A DNA stretch of 64,000 nt from Pseudomonas paralactis (GCF_001439735.1 NZ_JYLN01000010.1:124001-188000), one strand, 5' to 3'. Numbered from the stretch's first letter, positions 18,893 through 28,379 are shown. Made by a program: numbers and translations. Notes: generated by a model not told the origin, from the sequence alone.

Positions 18893-19539
18893 TGGAGCCC
18901 TCACTGACCTCCTCGGACTCAACGCGATTTGTCATTGGCCGTTCGCGGATGCCGGTTCTTGAGGACGCACTTACGTTGATGGCCTTTACGATTGTGCCCG
19001 ATCCCCTTGAACGGGTGTATTTGAGCGACGTGTTTTTCACCCCGGGTCTGAAATACAGTCATTTGTTGATAAAACCGTTCTATGTCAGCGTCCATGCCCG
19101 TGCGACTACCCTCATTCACGAAATCACTCATCATGTATGTGCAACGCTGGACTTGGCTTACGTGCATTCAACCCATCCCTTTCATGACCTGATTGATCCC
19201 CAGACCCCTGAAGGCAGGAGCACTCGAGTCGCCCTGGAAAACCGCCATCTTTTAAGACTGTCGCTCAATACCCCGACCCATGAGTTGTTTCAGGTTGTCG
19301 ATGTTGCAACCGGGCTCAAAACAGACCCAGCCCAGGGCACGTCGACACAGCACGTGCTCGACAGGCTGCTCACCATTACCGGCGCCCGAACCCTTGTCGA
19401 TGCTCGGCGAATTTTCCGTATCGATCCGCTAAAGCGCATTCTTACGGTGCTCAACAACGCCGACTCCGTCGCGTACCTGATCGCACTGCTGGGACGCCGA
19501 AAAGAGAGACCTGTTGGCCTGAACGGCGATTCGCCCTGA
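18889..19539 (+). CDS. C-terminal metalloprotease-like domain of the split toxin
   Basis: 216 residues as an independent ORF (TTG at 18889 or ATG at 18892), but the open frame extends upstream to join the preceding gene, and no ribosome-binding site is properly spaced before 18889. Residues ~77-82 read HEITHH, a zinc-protease HExxH motif (bases 19117-19131), followed by DLAYVHSTHPFHDLIDP, a pattern shared with C-termini of DUF6543 proteins. As an independent protein it would lack the delivery region; as part of the fused protein it would be the catalytic or toxic end. Confidence is high that it belongs to the upstream gene, moderate that it is a peptidase. Confidence 0.65.
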   Translation: MMEPSLTSSDSTRFVIGRSRMPVLEDALTLMAFTIVPDPLERVYLSDVFFTPGLKYSHLLIKPFYVSVHARATTLIHEITHHVCATLDLAYVHSTHPFHDLIDPQTPEGRSTRVALENRHLLRLSLNTPTHELFQVVDVATGLKTDPAQGTSTQHVLDRLLTITGARTLVDARRIFRIDPLKRILTVLNNADSVAYLIALLGRRKERPVGLNGDSP

Positions 19540-19732
19540 TTCGCAACGCTCATGGCGACAGCCCTGCGCCTGCGCAAGCTGCGCAGCAAAGGCTCACGCG
19601 TGTTGGAAGGCAGCCCGCGTGGCTTCGGTCCTTTGCCGCGCCTGGCGAGGTTCACAGTTTTCATACAGTCCCGGCAATTGAAATGCAGGAACGACGTTGT
19701 GTCATGCGCAGTGCAGCTTCGGTGGTAAACCG

Positions 19733-20941
19733 CTAAGGCATCAGCTGCGTCTGCGACAAACCATATTCCCCCAACGAATAAAGCAACGTCCCATACCCCA
19801 GCTGGTCGTAGCCTGCGCTGTCGGCACCATAATCCCCGCCACCCCCTTCCACCTGAACGTTATTTGCCATGGCTTGCACGTACGGCGCGTTGAGGCCCTT
19901 TCGCACGGCGTAGTGGTTGTAGAGCAGTTCCCATATCGGGCGGGTTTCACCTCGATGTTCAGCCGAGATGACCGCCTGTTTGAGCGTGCGGTGGTTAACC
20001 GGAGTAAACGGCACGTCCTGGCCCAGGTTGTACTTGGCCACATACTCGGCGCCTTGCAGCACGCGGTTGTCCTGGTAGCCGAACAGGTCGTCGCCCTGGC
20101 TCCAGGCCATTTGGCAGAAGCTGCCGAGCAGGCCGATGTCGAGCATGGCGTGTGCCTGATCCCGCCCGCTTTCCTGGACTTGGCCCAGGCCATCGTCGTA
20201 GAGCTTCCACACCGCGTGTTCGATGGCGCCATTACCGGTGCCGTGCTTGAAGTAGTCGACAGCCTCGTTGTAAAGGTCGCGGCGATCGGTCAGTACGCCG
20301 ATGGCCAACATCGAGTTCATGTGGGCCAGGTCGTGGCTGGCCCCATGGTGATCAGGCGGGGCGCCGTCGTGGTGCGTCAGGAAGTCATGATTGATGGGGT
20401 AGAAGACCGTGAGCATCATGCTTTGAAACCGCTGAAAGTCTGCCGGCTGCCACTTCCGATAGCTGCGCAGCAGTTCGGCCGCGTTGGCCAGTTGGTAACC
20501 GTACAAGCCTGCCGCCAAGGCTTTGCCGGGCTTGCCTTTGATCGCGGTGAAGGTCGCGGCCCGGTTCAAAATGCTCACGGCCTTGTCGGCATACGCCGGG
20601 TCGTTGGAGATCTGCCAGCGCAGCGCCAGTGCATACGCGGCGGCTGCGTCGTTAAGCAGCGCGCTGTCGTTGTTCGGGCCGCCTGAAGTGCGAGGCACCG
20701 GACTGGGCTGCCAGGCCAATGAGGCATGTGGGTTGGCGATCAGCTTCTGCCAGCCGGCCAGCCATGGCTGGTTATAGTTGGCCAGTTTCTCGCGTATACG
20801 CGTGAAGTCTTCCTGGGTCTGGAGCAGGCCGGGATGCACGAACGCTTCGGTATGCAGGGTGGGGGAGGCTTGACTGCCGATACTCATCAATAGCGCGCCG
20901 AGCAGCACGGCTCTTTTGGACAGGTGCTTCAAACGGATCAT
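19733..20941 (-). CDS. Periplasmic alginate lyase-family protein
   Basis: 402 residues starting MIRLKHLSKR with a signal peptide ending GSQA; the longer ORF back to 21073 lacks a signal peptide and overlaps mipA, so 20941 is preferred. The mature protein is an alpha/alpha-barrel of the alginate lyase superfamily (PF05426-like), with HDLAHMNSMLAIG and NHRTLKQAV regions likely forming the active cleft. It is far from any alginate synthesis genes here; it follows a MipA/OmpV outer-membrane gene on the same strand, 109 bases apart. Polysaccharide breakdown in the periplasm is the best guess; exact substrate unknown. Confidence 0.75.
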   Translation of the reverse strand: MIRLKHLSKRAVLLGALLMSIGSQASPTLHTEAFVHPGLLQTQEDFTRIREKLANYNQPWLAGWQKLIANPHASLAWQPSPVPRTSGGPNNDSALLNDAAAAYALALRWQISNDPAYADKAVSILNRAATFTAIKGKPGKALAAGLYGYQLANAAELLRSYRKWQPADFQRFQSMMLTVFYPINHDFLTHHDGAPPDHHGASHDLAHMNSMLAIGVLTDRRDLYNEAVDYFKHGTGNGAIEHAVWKLYDDGLGQVQESGRDQAHAMLDIGLLGSFCQMAWSQGDDLFGYQDNRVLQGAEYVAKYNLGQDVPFTPVNHRTLKQAVISAEHRGETRPIWELLYNHYAVRKGLNAPYVQAMANNVQVEGGGGDYGADSAGYDQLGYGTLLYSLGEYGLSQTQLMP

Positions 20942-21050
20942 CGTGTGTTCGTCCTGATGGGTAAACCTTGCGCGGTCTGAAAAGCCATTCGCACAGGACC
21001 GGAAACTGCCCCAGGCAGAGTCCAACTGACCCTTGCCTGGGGGCTTGGGG

Positions 21051-21869
21051 TCAGAAGGTGTAGTTGATTGCAAACAGGCCCAGGCCTGAGCCTTCGCGTC
21101 TTACCAGCGGGCTGTCGCTGGCCTGATCGGCGTATTGAGTCAGCGTCAGGCTGGCCAGCGTTGACCAGTGCGCGTCGAAGGTGTGCTGCCAGTTCAAGGC
21201 AGCGGAGTAGGCATAGATCCCGGCGTCGGCGGTGTATTTGCTGTAGATCGAGCGTTGGCTCTGGGCCTGGGTGACCCCGAAGAACGTCTGGTTGTAGCGG
21301 CTATCGCCAGCATGGGCGTCGATGGCCAGGCTCAGGGTGTCGCGGTCCGTGTGCATCAGGATGCCTTCCAGACCAAAGCGGTAACGGTTGCCTCGGTGCT
21401 CGCCGGCCATGCGCAGTTCGGCTTCGCCGTTGACCGATAGCCAGTCAAGCAGTTGTTGGCTGAGGGTAAAGTCGGCGACGGTTGCGCCGTTGATATCGCC
21501 CATACCTCTGAGCTCGTCGCCGCCCGGGCTGGTGGTGCTGTTCTTCTCTTTGCGGCCCAGGTCGTAATTGATCGCCGCGCTGGCGCTAAAACCACTGTCG
21601 GATTGAAATTGCAGGCCCACGCCACGGGTGGTGTCGGCAAACCACGCTCCGTGCTGAATGCTGAGCATCGGCAGTACGAGCGGGCGATAGCGGTCGGAGC
21701 CCATGTAGCGAGGCGTGACACCCATGCCAAGGCCCAAGGTAACGGTGGTTTCATCGGCTGCCGGGCTGGCGTCGGTCGCCTGAGCCTGGGGCGCGAGCGC
21801 GCAGCACAGCAGCGTGAAGGCGCCCAACAGAACGTTGTGGGTAGGGGAGGTGGTGAAGTTCATGGTCAA
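21051..21869 (-). CDS. MipA/OmpV-family outer-membrane protein
   Basis: 272 residues, signal peptide (ALAPQAQA), then a beta-barrel pattern with a C-terminal aromatic (INYTF), matching the MipA/OmpV family. The motif GVTPRYMGSDRYRPLVLPML near the mature N-terminus is characteristic. Start at 21869 (alternative ATG at 21863). It is divergent from an OmpR-type two-component system across 212 bases, which probably regulates it. MipA proteins have been linked to murein-enzyme scaffolding and antibiotic sensing; the role here is not shown. Confidence 0.88.
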   Translation of the reverse strand: MTMNFTTSPTHNVLLGAFTLLCCALAPQAQATDASPAADETTVTLGLGMGVTPRYMGSDRYRPLVLPMLSIQHGAWFADTTRGVGLQFQSDSGFSASAAINYDLGRKEKNSTTSPGGDELRGMGDINGATVADFTLSQQLLDWLSVNGEAELRMAGEHRGNRYRFGLEGILMHTDRDTLSLAIDAHAGDSRYNQTFFGVTQAQSQRSIYSKYTADAGIYAYSAALNWQHTFDAHWSTLASLTLTQYADQASDSPLVRREGSGLGLFAINYTF

Positions 21870-22081
21870 GCCCTATGTGCAAAAGAAGACAGCAGTGCGC
21901 CCGCCGACGCGCGACACAACGCCTCCCTCTGATCGAGCTGTTCAGACCCGTTGATAGGCTTGGACAGCGATGCAGCAGTCGGCATAGGATCGGCTCGCGA
22001 AAGCGGGCGTAGGGCGATACTGGCAGCGCACTTTCAATAAACGGTTCGTAAATTATCAAGGTTTCATCAAGAGGCTTCTTT

Positions 22082-22771
22082 GTGTCAGGAAAACGTATCC
22101 TCATCGTCGAAGACGACGCCGACAGCGCTAACATTCTCGAAGCCTACTTGCGCCGCGATGGCTATGAGGTGGCCCTGGCCGAAGATGGCCAGCGCGGTCT
22201 GGACCTGCACAAAAGCTGGCAGCCTGACCTGATCCTGCTCGACGTGATGCTGCCGCGTTTGAGTGGCACCGAGGTGTTGTCGGCCGTGCGCCGCAGCAGT
22301 GACACGCCGGTGATCATGGTCACGGCCATGGGCGACGAACCGGAAAAGCTCGGTGCCTTGCGTTATGGCGCGGACGACTATGTGGTCAAACCCTACAGCC
22401 CGCGCGAAGTGGTGGCGCGGGTGCACGCGGTGTTGCGGCGCACCACCGGCAACCAACCGTTGGAACACCTGCTGCGCCATGAAAACCTGCGGGTGGATCT
22501 GGTTGCGTTTACCGCGGCCATTGAGCAGGGCGAAGCACCCCCGCAATGGCTGGACCTGACCCCAACGGAATTCAAGCTGCTGGTGACGTTGCTCAAGACG
22601 CCGTCCAAGGCCTTCACCCGCGATGAGCTGCTGGAAATCTGCCTGCCGGAAAGCGAAGCCCTGGCCCGCGTCGTCGACACCCACGTGCACAACCTGCGTC
22701 GCAAGCTGGAAACCCATGGCATCACCGGCGTACTGGTCACGGTGCGCTCCATCGGCTATCGGTTCAGGTAA
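22082..22771 (+). CDS. OmpR/PhoB-family response regulator
   Basis: 229 residues starting with GTG. Receiver domain 1-120 has the acidic pair ED(D) in LIVEDDADSA, phospho-acceptor Asp in LILLDVMLPRLSG (~56) and Lys in VVKPYSP (~105). The C-terminal winged helix spans ~135-228 (TPTEFKLLVTLLKTP ... VDTHVHNLRRKLE). It is followed five bases later by its histidine kinase. The divergent mipA gene is the obvious candidate target. Confidence 0.93.
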   Translation: MSGKRILIVEDDADSANILEAYLRRDGYEVALAEDGQRGLDLHKSWQPDLILLDVMLPRLSGTEVLSAVRRSSDTPVIMVTAMGDEPEKLGALRYGADDYVVKPYSPREVVARVHAVLRRTTGNQPLEHLLRHENLRVDLVAFTAAIEQGEAPPQWLDLTPTEFKLLVTLLKTPSKAFTRDELLEICLPESEALARVVDTHVHNLRRKLETHGITGVLVTVRSIGYRFR

Positions 22772-22776
22772 ATCAG

Positions 22777-23952
22777 ATGCTCAAGCAACCGCGGGTCAAC
22801 GACAAACCCATGTGGCGCTGGATCGGCCTGCGCATGAGCCTGCTGGCGATCGGCGCGGTGGTGGTGATCTCGGTGTGTATGTGGATCAACGTCACACTGT
22901 CGGACTGGTATTTTGTGCAGCATCTGCCGCCGGGGCCGCGTGAGGAGCTGCTGGCGTTGCGCGCTGAGCCAGAGCTCAATGAGGCACGCTTGCGTCAAGT
23001 GGTTGCCCAGTACTATCCGCTGGACTATTTCCAGCCGGCTATCGCCAATCGCGACTGGCTGATACTGATCGGCCTGGTGCTGGCCGCGATCCCTATCATC
23101 ATTGGTTTCGGCCTGTGGTTTTCGCGGCCCTTGTCCAGCCAGTTCTCGGCGATTGCCCAGGGCGCCCGGCGAGTCGCCGGTGGTGATTTCCTGACGCGCC
23201 TGCCGGTGCACCGCGACGCCCCCGACGAGCTGCAACGGCTGGTCAGCGACTTCAACAGCATGACCACGCAACTGGAGCGCTATGAGCGCGATGTGCGTGA
23301 ATCCAGCGCGGTCATTGCCCACGAACTGCGCACACCCTTGAACGCCGCCATGGGTCGCGTGCAGGGTATGCTCGATGAGGTATTCCCCAGCGATGCCACA
23401 CAGTTGGGCATGGTCAAGCGTCAGCTCGATCAACTCAGAAAACTGGTGGATGACTTGCACCTGTTGTCGATGGCTCGTGCTGGCCGGCTGGTGCTGGAGT
23501 GCAGCGAGTTTTCTCTGGCGGCCCTGGTGGCGGAGCGGCTTGCGTGGTTCCAGCCGCAATTGGATGAGGCCGGCGTGCGTACGCAGGTCAGTATTGCCGA
23601 GGGGGTTCGTCTCCAGGCTGATCGCGATCGTCTGGGCCAGGTGCTCAACATTCTGCTGGATAACCTGCTGCGCTATGCGGCCGGGGGAGGCCAGCTGAAT
23701 ATTACGGCGCGCCGGGTTCACGGTTTGGTGGTGATTGAGGTCGGTGACCGAGGGCCGGGTATCGAAGCGCAACACCTGGACAGCGTGTTTGATCGTTTCT
23801 GGCGGGCAGAGCGCTCCCGAGCGCGTTACTCGGGTGGCAGCGGGCTAGGCTTGTCCATCGCCCGCGCGATCTGCCAGGCCCATGGCGGGGCCATTACTGC
23901 AAGCAACCTGGCGGAGGGTGGGACGCTGATCAGGGCGCAGTTTCCGGTGTAA
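22777..23952 (+). CDS. Membrane sensor histidine kinase
   Basis: 391 residues. Membrane helices at about 16-40 and 88-110 bracket a ~50-residue periplasmic loop. A HAMP segment follows, then the HisKA box AHELRTPLNAAMGR with phospho-His ~181, the N box (ILLDNLLRYAA), and the G boxes (DRGPGI, GGSGLGLSIA). Partner of the response regulator just upstream, presumably one transcript. The short sensor loop suggests sensing of envelope conditions or small ligands; the signal is unknown. Confidence 0.93.
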   Translation: MLKQPRVNDKPMWRWIGLRMSLLAIGAVVVISVCMWINVTLSDWYFVQHLPPGPREELLALRAEPELNEARLRQVVAQYYPLDYFQPAIANRDWLILIGLVLAAIPIIIGFGLWFSRPLSSQFSAIAQGARRVAGGDFLTRLPVHRDAPDELQRLVSDFNSMTTQLERYERDVRESSAVIAHELRTPLNAAMGRVQGMLDEVFPSDATQLGMVKRQLDQLRKLVDDLHLLSMARAGRLVLECSEFSLAALVAERLAWFQPQLDEAGVRTQVSIAEGVRLQADRDRLGQVLNILLDNLLRYAAGGGQLNITARRVHGLVVIEVGDRGPGIEAQHLDSVFDRFWRAERSRARYSGGSGLGLSIARAICQAHGGAITASNLAEGGTLIRAQFPV

Positions 23953-24110
23953 TTGTTTCCCTGCGTGCTCGCACGCCGAGGGGAATGCGCTACTGCGTGG
24001 CGGCCAACGCAGACTGCTTGTATGCTTGCGCCCAGAAACCGGTGGCCTCTGTAAGTGCCGACGTTCGAATGATGGCTGGACTGGAAACCGGACTTCCTTA
24101 AGGTGCTGAC

Positions 24111-25622
24111 GTGAAGCGCGATACCCGCCTTGTGATGCTTTTATTGTTGGTGATTGGTTGTTCCCTGACCTCGTTGACGATCTGGAAGGTTCTGTCTTCG
24201 CGTGAGCGCGCGCTGGCGGAGGTGGATGTGCATGGTTTGAACCTGACCCAGGCGCTCAATACCTATACCGAAGGTATCGTCCGGCAGAGCGCGCTGTTGT
24301 TGCTGGGCCTGGTTGAGCGCCTGGAAACCGAAGGCAGCGGCCCGGCGCAAATCGAGCGTATCCATGCGCTGATCACCCGCCAGCAGCCGCTGATGCCGCA
24401 GCTCAGCGGCATCACGGTGTATGACCGTCAGGGTGGCTGGCTGATGTCTTCCAACCGGCGGATCCCAGAGGGCGCCAACAGCAGCGATCGCGCCTATTTC
24501 ATTCATCATCGCGACGACCCGAGCCCTGAGCCGTTCATAGGCCCACCGATTCAGAGCCGGGCCAATCAGGAATGGGTGGTCACCGTCAGCCGCCGTTTCA
24601 ATGATGCATCGGGCAATTTTGCCGGGGTGGTCGCGGTGACGCTGGGGGTGGAAAACTTTCTGCGCGTGTTCGGCAAGCTCGATGTTGGCCAGGAGGGGGC
24701 TATCGGCTTGTCCTACACCGACGGCACGTTGCTGGTGCGCTATCCATTCCGAGAACAGGACATGGGGCGCAATTTCTCCAAGTCGCCTATCTATGCCAAG
24801 TATGTCGATCAACCTTTCGGCACCACCGCGCACACGTCCAGCCTGGATGGCGTTGAGCGGCTGTATGCCTTTCGTAAAAGCGAAACCCTGCCGCTGATTA
24901 CCACCGTCGCGCTGGGCAAGCATGAAGCCCTTGCGGCGTGGCGCATTGAGGCGGCGCTGTCAGCGGTCGTGGTGGTGGGGTTGCTGGGGCTGACCGGTTT
25001 GATTGGCTGGTTCCTGATCCTGGATATTCGCCGGCGAACCGAAGCGGAAGAGGCCCTGCGCGTCGCCCAGCAACAGTTGCTCGATTCCAATCGCCAATTG
25101 GCGTTTCTGGCGATGAAGGATGCGTTGACCGGCCTGGCGAACCGCCGTTGTTTCGATGAAACGCTGGCTCTGGAAGCGCGCCGGGCGCAGCGCGAGGGCA
25201 CGTCGCTGGCATTGCTGATGATCGATATCGACCATTTCAAGCGCTACAACGATGCCTTCGGCCATGTGGTCGGCGACACCTGCTTGCAGAGGGTCAGCAG
25301 GCTATTGGAACGGTGCGCGCGGCGGCCGTCAGACCTGGTGGCGCGTTATGGCGGGGAGGAAATGGCGATCATCATGCCCGGCACCGACAGCGAAGGCGCA
25401 GTGGTGGTAGCGCAACGGATCCTTGAGTCGCTGCAGCACGAAAACATCACGCACCCAGGCAGCCCGTTCGGTTACGTCAGTGTGAGTATCGGCATTGCGA
25501 CCGGTACGGGTTCGCGCCTGAAGCCGGCGCTCGGATTGATCGAGGCGGCTGATCAGGCGCTTTACTCAGCCAAGGCTGCGGGACGCAACGGATTTTCCCT
25601 GCACACCAATGGTCAGGCATAG
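24111..25622 (+). CDS. Diguanylate cyclase with periplasmic double-Cache-type sensor
   Basis: 503 residues, GTG start. An N-terminal membrane helix (~8-28), a ~240-residue periplasmic sensor (SGITVYDRQGGWLMSS, RAYFIHHRD, typical of Cache/PDC domains), a second helix (~283-303), a short coiled linker, then a GGDEF domain. The active-site motif is GGEEM (~414-418), with Phe replaced by Met, and a complete inhibitory I-site RPSD sits five residues upstream. It should therefore make cyclic-di-GMP in response to a periplasmic ligand and be product-inhibited. Stands alone; a REPIN follows the stop codon. Confidence 0.92.
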   Translation: MKRDTRLVMLLLLVIGCSLTSLTIWKVLSSRERALAEVDVHGLNLTQALNTYTEGIVRQSALLLLGLVERLETEGSGPAQIERIHALITRQQPLMPQLSGITVYDRQGGWLMSSNRRIPEGANSSDRAYFIHHRDDPSPEPFIGPPIQSRANQEWVVTVSRRFNDASGNFAGVVAVTLGVENFLRVFGKLDVGQEGAIGLSYTDGTLLVRYPFREQDMGRNFSKSPIYAKYVDQPFGTTAHTSSLDGVERLYAFRKSETLPLITTVALGKHEALAAWRIEAALSAVVVVGLLGLTGLIGWFLILDIRRRTEAEEALRVAQQQLLDSNRQLAFLAMKDALTGLANRRCFDETLALEARRAQREGTSLALLMIDIDHFKRYNDAFGHVVGDTCLQRVSRLLERCARRPSDLVARYGGEEMAIIMPGTDSEGAVVVAQRILESLQHENITHPGSPFGYVSVSIGIATGTGSRLKPALGLIEAADQALYSAKAAGRNGFSLHTNGQA

Positions 25623-25646
25623 GTAGCCTCTGACCTACATCGCCGT

Positions 25647-25747
25647 TGTAGGAGCGAGCTTGCTCGCGAAAAACTCCCAGGCGCCGCGTTCAATCAGGAA
25701 ACACGCGTTATCGTTGACGTTTTTCGCGAGCAAGCTCGCTCCTACAA
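25647..25747. repeat. REPIN (inverted REP pair)
   Basis: TGTAGGAGCGAGCTTGCTCG at the left and its reverse complement CGAGCAAGCTCGCTCCTACA at the right flank a ~60-base spacer. The same element recurs at 43406, 54063, 59601 and 60741. Non-autonomous; mobilised in trans by RAYT transposases in Pseudomonas, none of which is in this window. Confidence 0.95.
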
Positions 25748-25754
25748 GGATGCT

Positions 25755-25904
25755 CACATCCCCAGCGTCGGAATCATCAGGTCACCACACTCCATGAGTT
25801 GGCCTGCCGTCACTTCCAACTGCGCGGTGGGTTTGGCCGCATAGCCAGCGATGAAGCCGGCGCTTAGCAGTAAAAGGCACAGGAAGGCTTTTCTCAGAAT
25901 CACG
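25755..25904 (-). CDS. Possible small secreted or membrane-anchored protein
   Basis: A 49-codon frame starting with GTG reads as a basic N-terminus, a strong hydrophobic stretch (AFLCLLLLSAGFIAGYA) and a short polar tail ending MECGDLMIPTLGM. A TTG 15 bases further upstream is an alternative start and gives a more basic N-terminus. No clear ribosome-binding site is seen. The signal-peptide-like character argues for a real gene. Function unknown. Confidence 0.4.
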
Positions 25905-26034
25905 CGCGTAGTTCTCAAATTTGGTCGCAAGGGAGATGCACAGATTGTGTATTCAAGAAAAGGTTCCTGAACAAGGCGTCACACCGTTAGCTGATCGCCA
26001 ATAGGCAAGCGCCGCTTGGCAGCTGCACCTTGGC

Positions 26035-26052
26035 TTTTAGTCCCAGTCCTAT
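26035..26052 (+). promoter_or_regulatory. Shared motif upstream of the EAL gene (candidate Roc-regulator site)
   Basis: TTTTAGTCCCAGTCCTAT lies 65 bases before the EAL start and matches 15 of 18 positions of the site at 33930 (TTTTAGGACCACTCCTAT) upstream of the fimbrial operon. Proposed binding site of the NarL-type regulators encoded downstream. Confidence 0.45.
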
Positions 26053-26116
26053 TTGTTTCTTTTTTGCCGCTGATAAGCTTTTTCCCTGAAGAAACAGTCT
26101 CGGGAAATTCCTTGTC

Positions 26117-27463
26117 ATGATCCTAAATGTCGCCGTGCCCAACGAGTTCAGCGCGTTACGTGTAATCACGTTGGCATCCGATGCGGCGTGCGCACATCGG
26201 CTTGCATCCGCCTTGAGCGGCTTGGGCGTGCTGCCTCTGGCCAACGTCGAATCTCTGGACGCGCTGCAAGCGTGGCTGGAGGATTCTCCGGTCGACGTCA
26301 TCGTGTGTGAAATTCGCCCTGAATGCGGCGATGGCCTGATGTTGCCGAGCGTGCTCAAGGCGCGTCACGAGTCAGGGAAACTGGCTCAGTTTCCAGGCAT
26401 TTTCTGGATGGGCGAAACCACGCTGGGCACGCCGGGTGGGGCCATAGACAGTGCGCGTACGTTTGCGCATGAAAAGCCGGGCAAGCCACTCTGGATCAAG
26501 TACATGGGTGGGGTCGCCGTCAGCGCTCTGGAGTCCCACGCCCGTTTGGCGAGGGCGGCGGGGATTTTCGTTGAGATCGTGCGTGAAGGCGGCACCCTGG
26601 ACTTGGGTGATGCCCTGCGCGCCACGGTACTGACCCGTGTGCAACCCGACCCCTCCTTACGCAAAAATACCTTCGATGCCCTGGCCGAAGATGAAGTGAT
26701 CCATGCGTTGACGACCGGCGATGGGCTGCGCTTTGTGTTTCAACCGCAGTTCGAGTTGCTCAGCCGGCGCATTGTTGGCGCCGAAGCGTTGGTGCGCTGG
26801 AAGCACCCGCGCTTTGGTGAAGTACCGCCTTCGGTACTCATGCCTTTGGTCAACCGCCTGGGCCTGGATTTGCTGTTGTTCAGCCTGGTGGAGATGTGGA
26901 CGATCAAGGTCATGCTGTCGCTCAAGCGCGCGAACATCCAGATTCCCATTGCCGTAAATGCTTCGGCCAAGACGATTTGTACGCCCAACTTCGCCGGTCG
27001 CCTGGCAGCCAGAATGCGGCAGGCTGAGCTGCCCAATCGCCTGCTCAAGATCGAGCTGACCGAAGACGTCTCCGAACCCAATGAGTTGTACCTGTCGGCC
27101 TCGTTGACCGCTATTCGGGCCAAGGGCTTTCAGGTGTCGATGGACGATTTCGGTACCGGGGCGGCAACCTTCGCCTTACTGGCAAACCTGTCGTTTGATG
27201 AGATGAAAATCGATGGCTCGTTCGTCCGGGGAGTCGAACAGCATTCCTCGTCACGCAATGTCATCGCCGGCATCGTCAACTGGGCGCGACTGCTCAACCT
27301 GAGCCTGGTGGCGGAGGGGATCGAGGATGAGTCGACCATCCCGTTGCTGCACCGTTTGGGCTGCCGAATTGGACAAGGCTACGCCTTGGCGCGGCCGATG
27401 GAAATCGATGCCTTCCTGAACTTTGTGATCCAACAGAACAGCGCCACTACATCGGCTGGCTGA
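26117..27463 (+). CDS. EAL-domain c-di-GMP phosphodiesterase with degenerate receiver (RocR-like)
   Basis: 448 residues. The N-terminal ~140 residues look like a receiver domain without clear phospho-acceptor geometry (VDVIVCEIRPECGDG). The C-terminal EAL domain (~200-440) keeps the metal and catalytic signature: GAEALVRW, AVNAS, LKIELTED, MDDFGTG, MKIDGSF, AEGIED and GQGYALARP. It should hydrolyse c-di-GMP. The order EAL - response regulator - hybrid kinase resembles rocR-rocA-rocS of P. aeruginosa, where RocR competes with RocA for the kinase. The receiver here appears more degraded than in RocR. Confidence 0.85.
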   Translation: MILNVAVPNEFSALRVITLASDAACAHRLASALSGLGVLPLANVESLDALQAWLEDSPVDVIVCEIRPECGDGLMLPSVLKARHESGKLAQFPGIFWMGETTLGTPGGAIDSARTFAHEKPGKPLWIKYMGGVAVSALESHARLARAAGIFVEIVREGGTLDLGDALRATVLTRVQPDPSLRKNTFDALAEDEVIHALTTGDGLRFVFQPQFELLSRRIVGAEALVRWKHPRFGEVPPSVLMPLVNRLGLDLLLFSLVEMWTIKVMLSLKRANIQIPIAVNASAKTICTPNFAGRLAARMRQAELPNRLLKIELTEDVSEPNELYLSASLTAIRAKGFQVSMDDFGTGAATFALLANLSFDEMKIDGSFVRGVEQHSSSRNVIAGIVNWARLLNLSLVAEGIEDESTIPLLHRLGCRIGQGYALARPMEIDAFLNFVIQQNSATTSAG

Positions 27464-27499
27464 GTCATCTTTGGCGCCGCGTTGGTGAGTACATCGTAC

Positions 27500-27522
27500 G
27501 CTTTTAAGAGCATTCCGATATT
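27500..27522 (+). promoter_or_regulatory. Shared motif upstream of the first NarL-type regulator
   Basis: A 23-base site (core TTTTAAGAGCATTCCGATAT) matches the site at 34050-34072 before the fimbrial operon at 19 of 23 positions. It lies 192 bases before the regulator start, which suggests autoregulation. The rest of the 250-base gap holds nothing else recognisable. Confidence 0.45.
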
Positions 27523-27713
27523 CATCCGAGTGCAATTGCATTAAGTTTCGCATCGTCTGATTTTTCAATTGTTCAGTGCTGTTGAATGTCCTGCTGCCGA
27601 GGCATAGTCGCTCGGCTGGCGAACGTTGCGCTTGAGAAGTCGAGAACTAATTAACCATCGATAAAGTTGCTCTTCTCGTCTTTTTGCTCGTTATAAAGAG
27701 TGTTCCTTGATCT

Positions 27714-28379
27714 ATGAAACGTTTACATATTGCTTTGCTGGATGATCATGCAATTGTACGACATGGCTTAGTCAGTCGACTGGTACAGGAACCGGACTTT
27801 GAAGTGGTCGGCGTGTATAGCCGTAGCCGTGATCTGATGGCAGGGCTGGTGACCGAACCGGCTGAGATATTGCTGCTCGATTTTGTGCTCGGCCCCTGCG
27901 AGCTGGATGGTATTTCATTGATTCGCGCGCTGCGCGTGAAGTTTCCAACCTGCCGGATCCTGATCTTTTCGACGCACCACGATGCGGCGACGGCAATTCT
28001 GGCTTTACGGGTGGGCGCACGCGGGTTTCTGGGCAAGGGCGAAGACATGGAGCAGTTGATCTGCGCAGTCCGCCTGGTGGCCTCGGGCGCGGTGTACTTG
28101 AGCCCGGACATGGCCTACCGCGTGGCGGAAGCGACCGCCGTGAGCTACGACGGTGAGGGCAAAGGCCGGGATGAAGCCCTGCGCTTTGTCAGCCTTTCTG
28201 CGCGCGAGCAGGAGGTGATCCGGTGTTACCTGGCCGGCATGACCATCACGGAAATCGCCGAAAAATTCCACCGCAGTATCAAAACCATCAGTTCGCAAAA
28301 AGCCGCCGCATTTCGCAAGTTGGGGGTGATGTCGAACAATGAGTTATTCAGGATCAGGCATATTATCGAAGGGGTTTGA
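27714..28379 (+). CDS. NarL/RcsB-type response regulator (RocA-like), copy 1
   Basis: 221 residues. Receiver: LLDDHAIVRHGL with the acidic pair, phospho-acceptor Asp in LLLDFVLG (~57), Lys in GFLGKGED (~104). The C-terminal LuxR-type helix-turn-helix reads LSAREQEVIRCYLAGMTITE and TEIAEKFHRSIKTISSQK. It is about two-thirds identical to the next gene. In the Roc system this class is phosphorylated by the hybrid kinase and turns on cup fimbrial genes; both the kinases and a fimbrial operon follow downstream. Confidence 0.9.
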   Translation: MKRLHIALLDDHAIVRHGLVSRLVQEPDFEVVGVYSRSRDLMAGLVTEPAEILLLDFVLGPCELDGISLIRALRVKFPTCRILIFSTHHDAATAILALRVGARGFLGKGEDMEQLICAVRLVASGAVYLSPDMAYRVAEATAVSYDGEGKGRDEALRFVSLSAREQEVIRCYLAGMTITEIAEKFHRSIKTISSQKAAAFRKLGVMSNNELFRIRHIIEGV

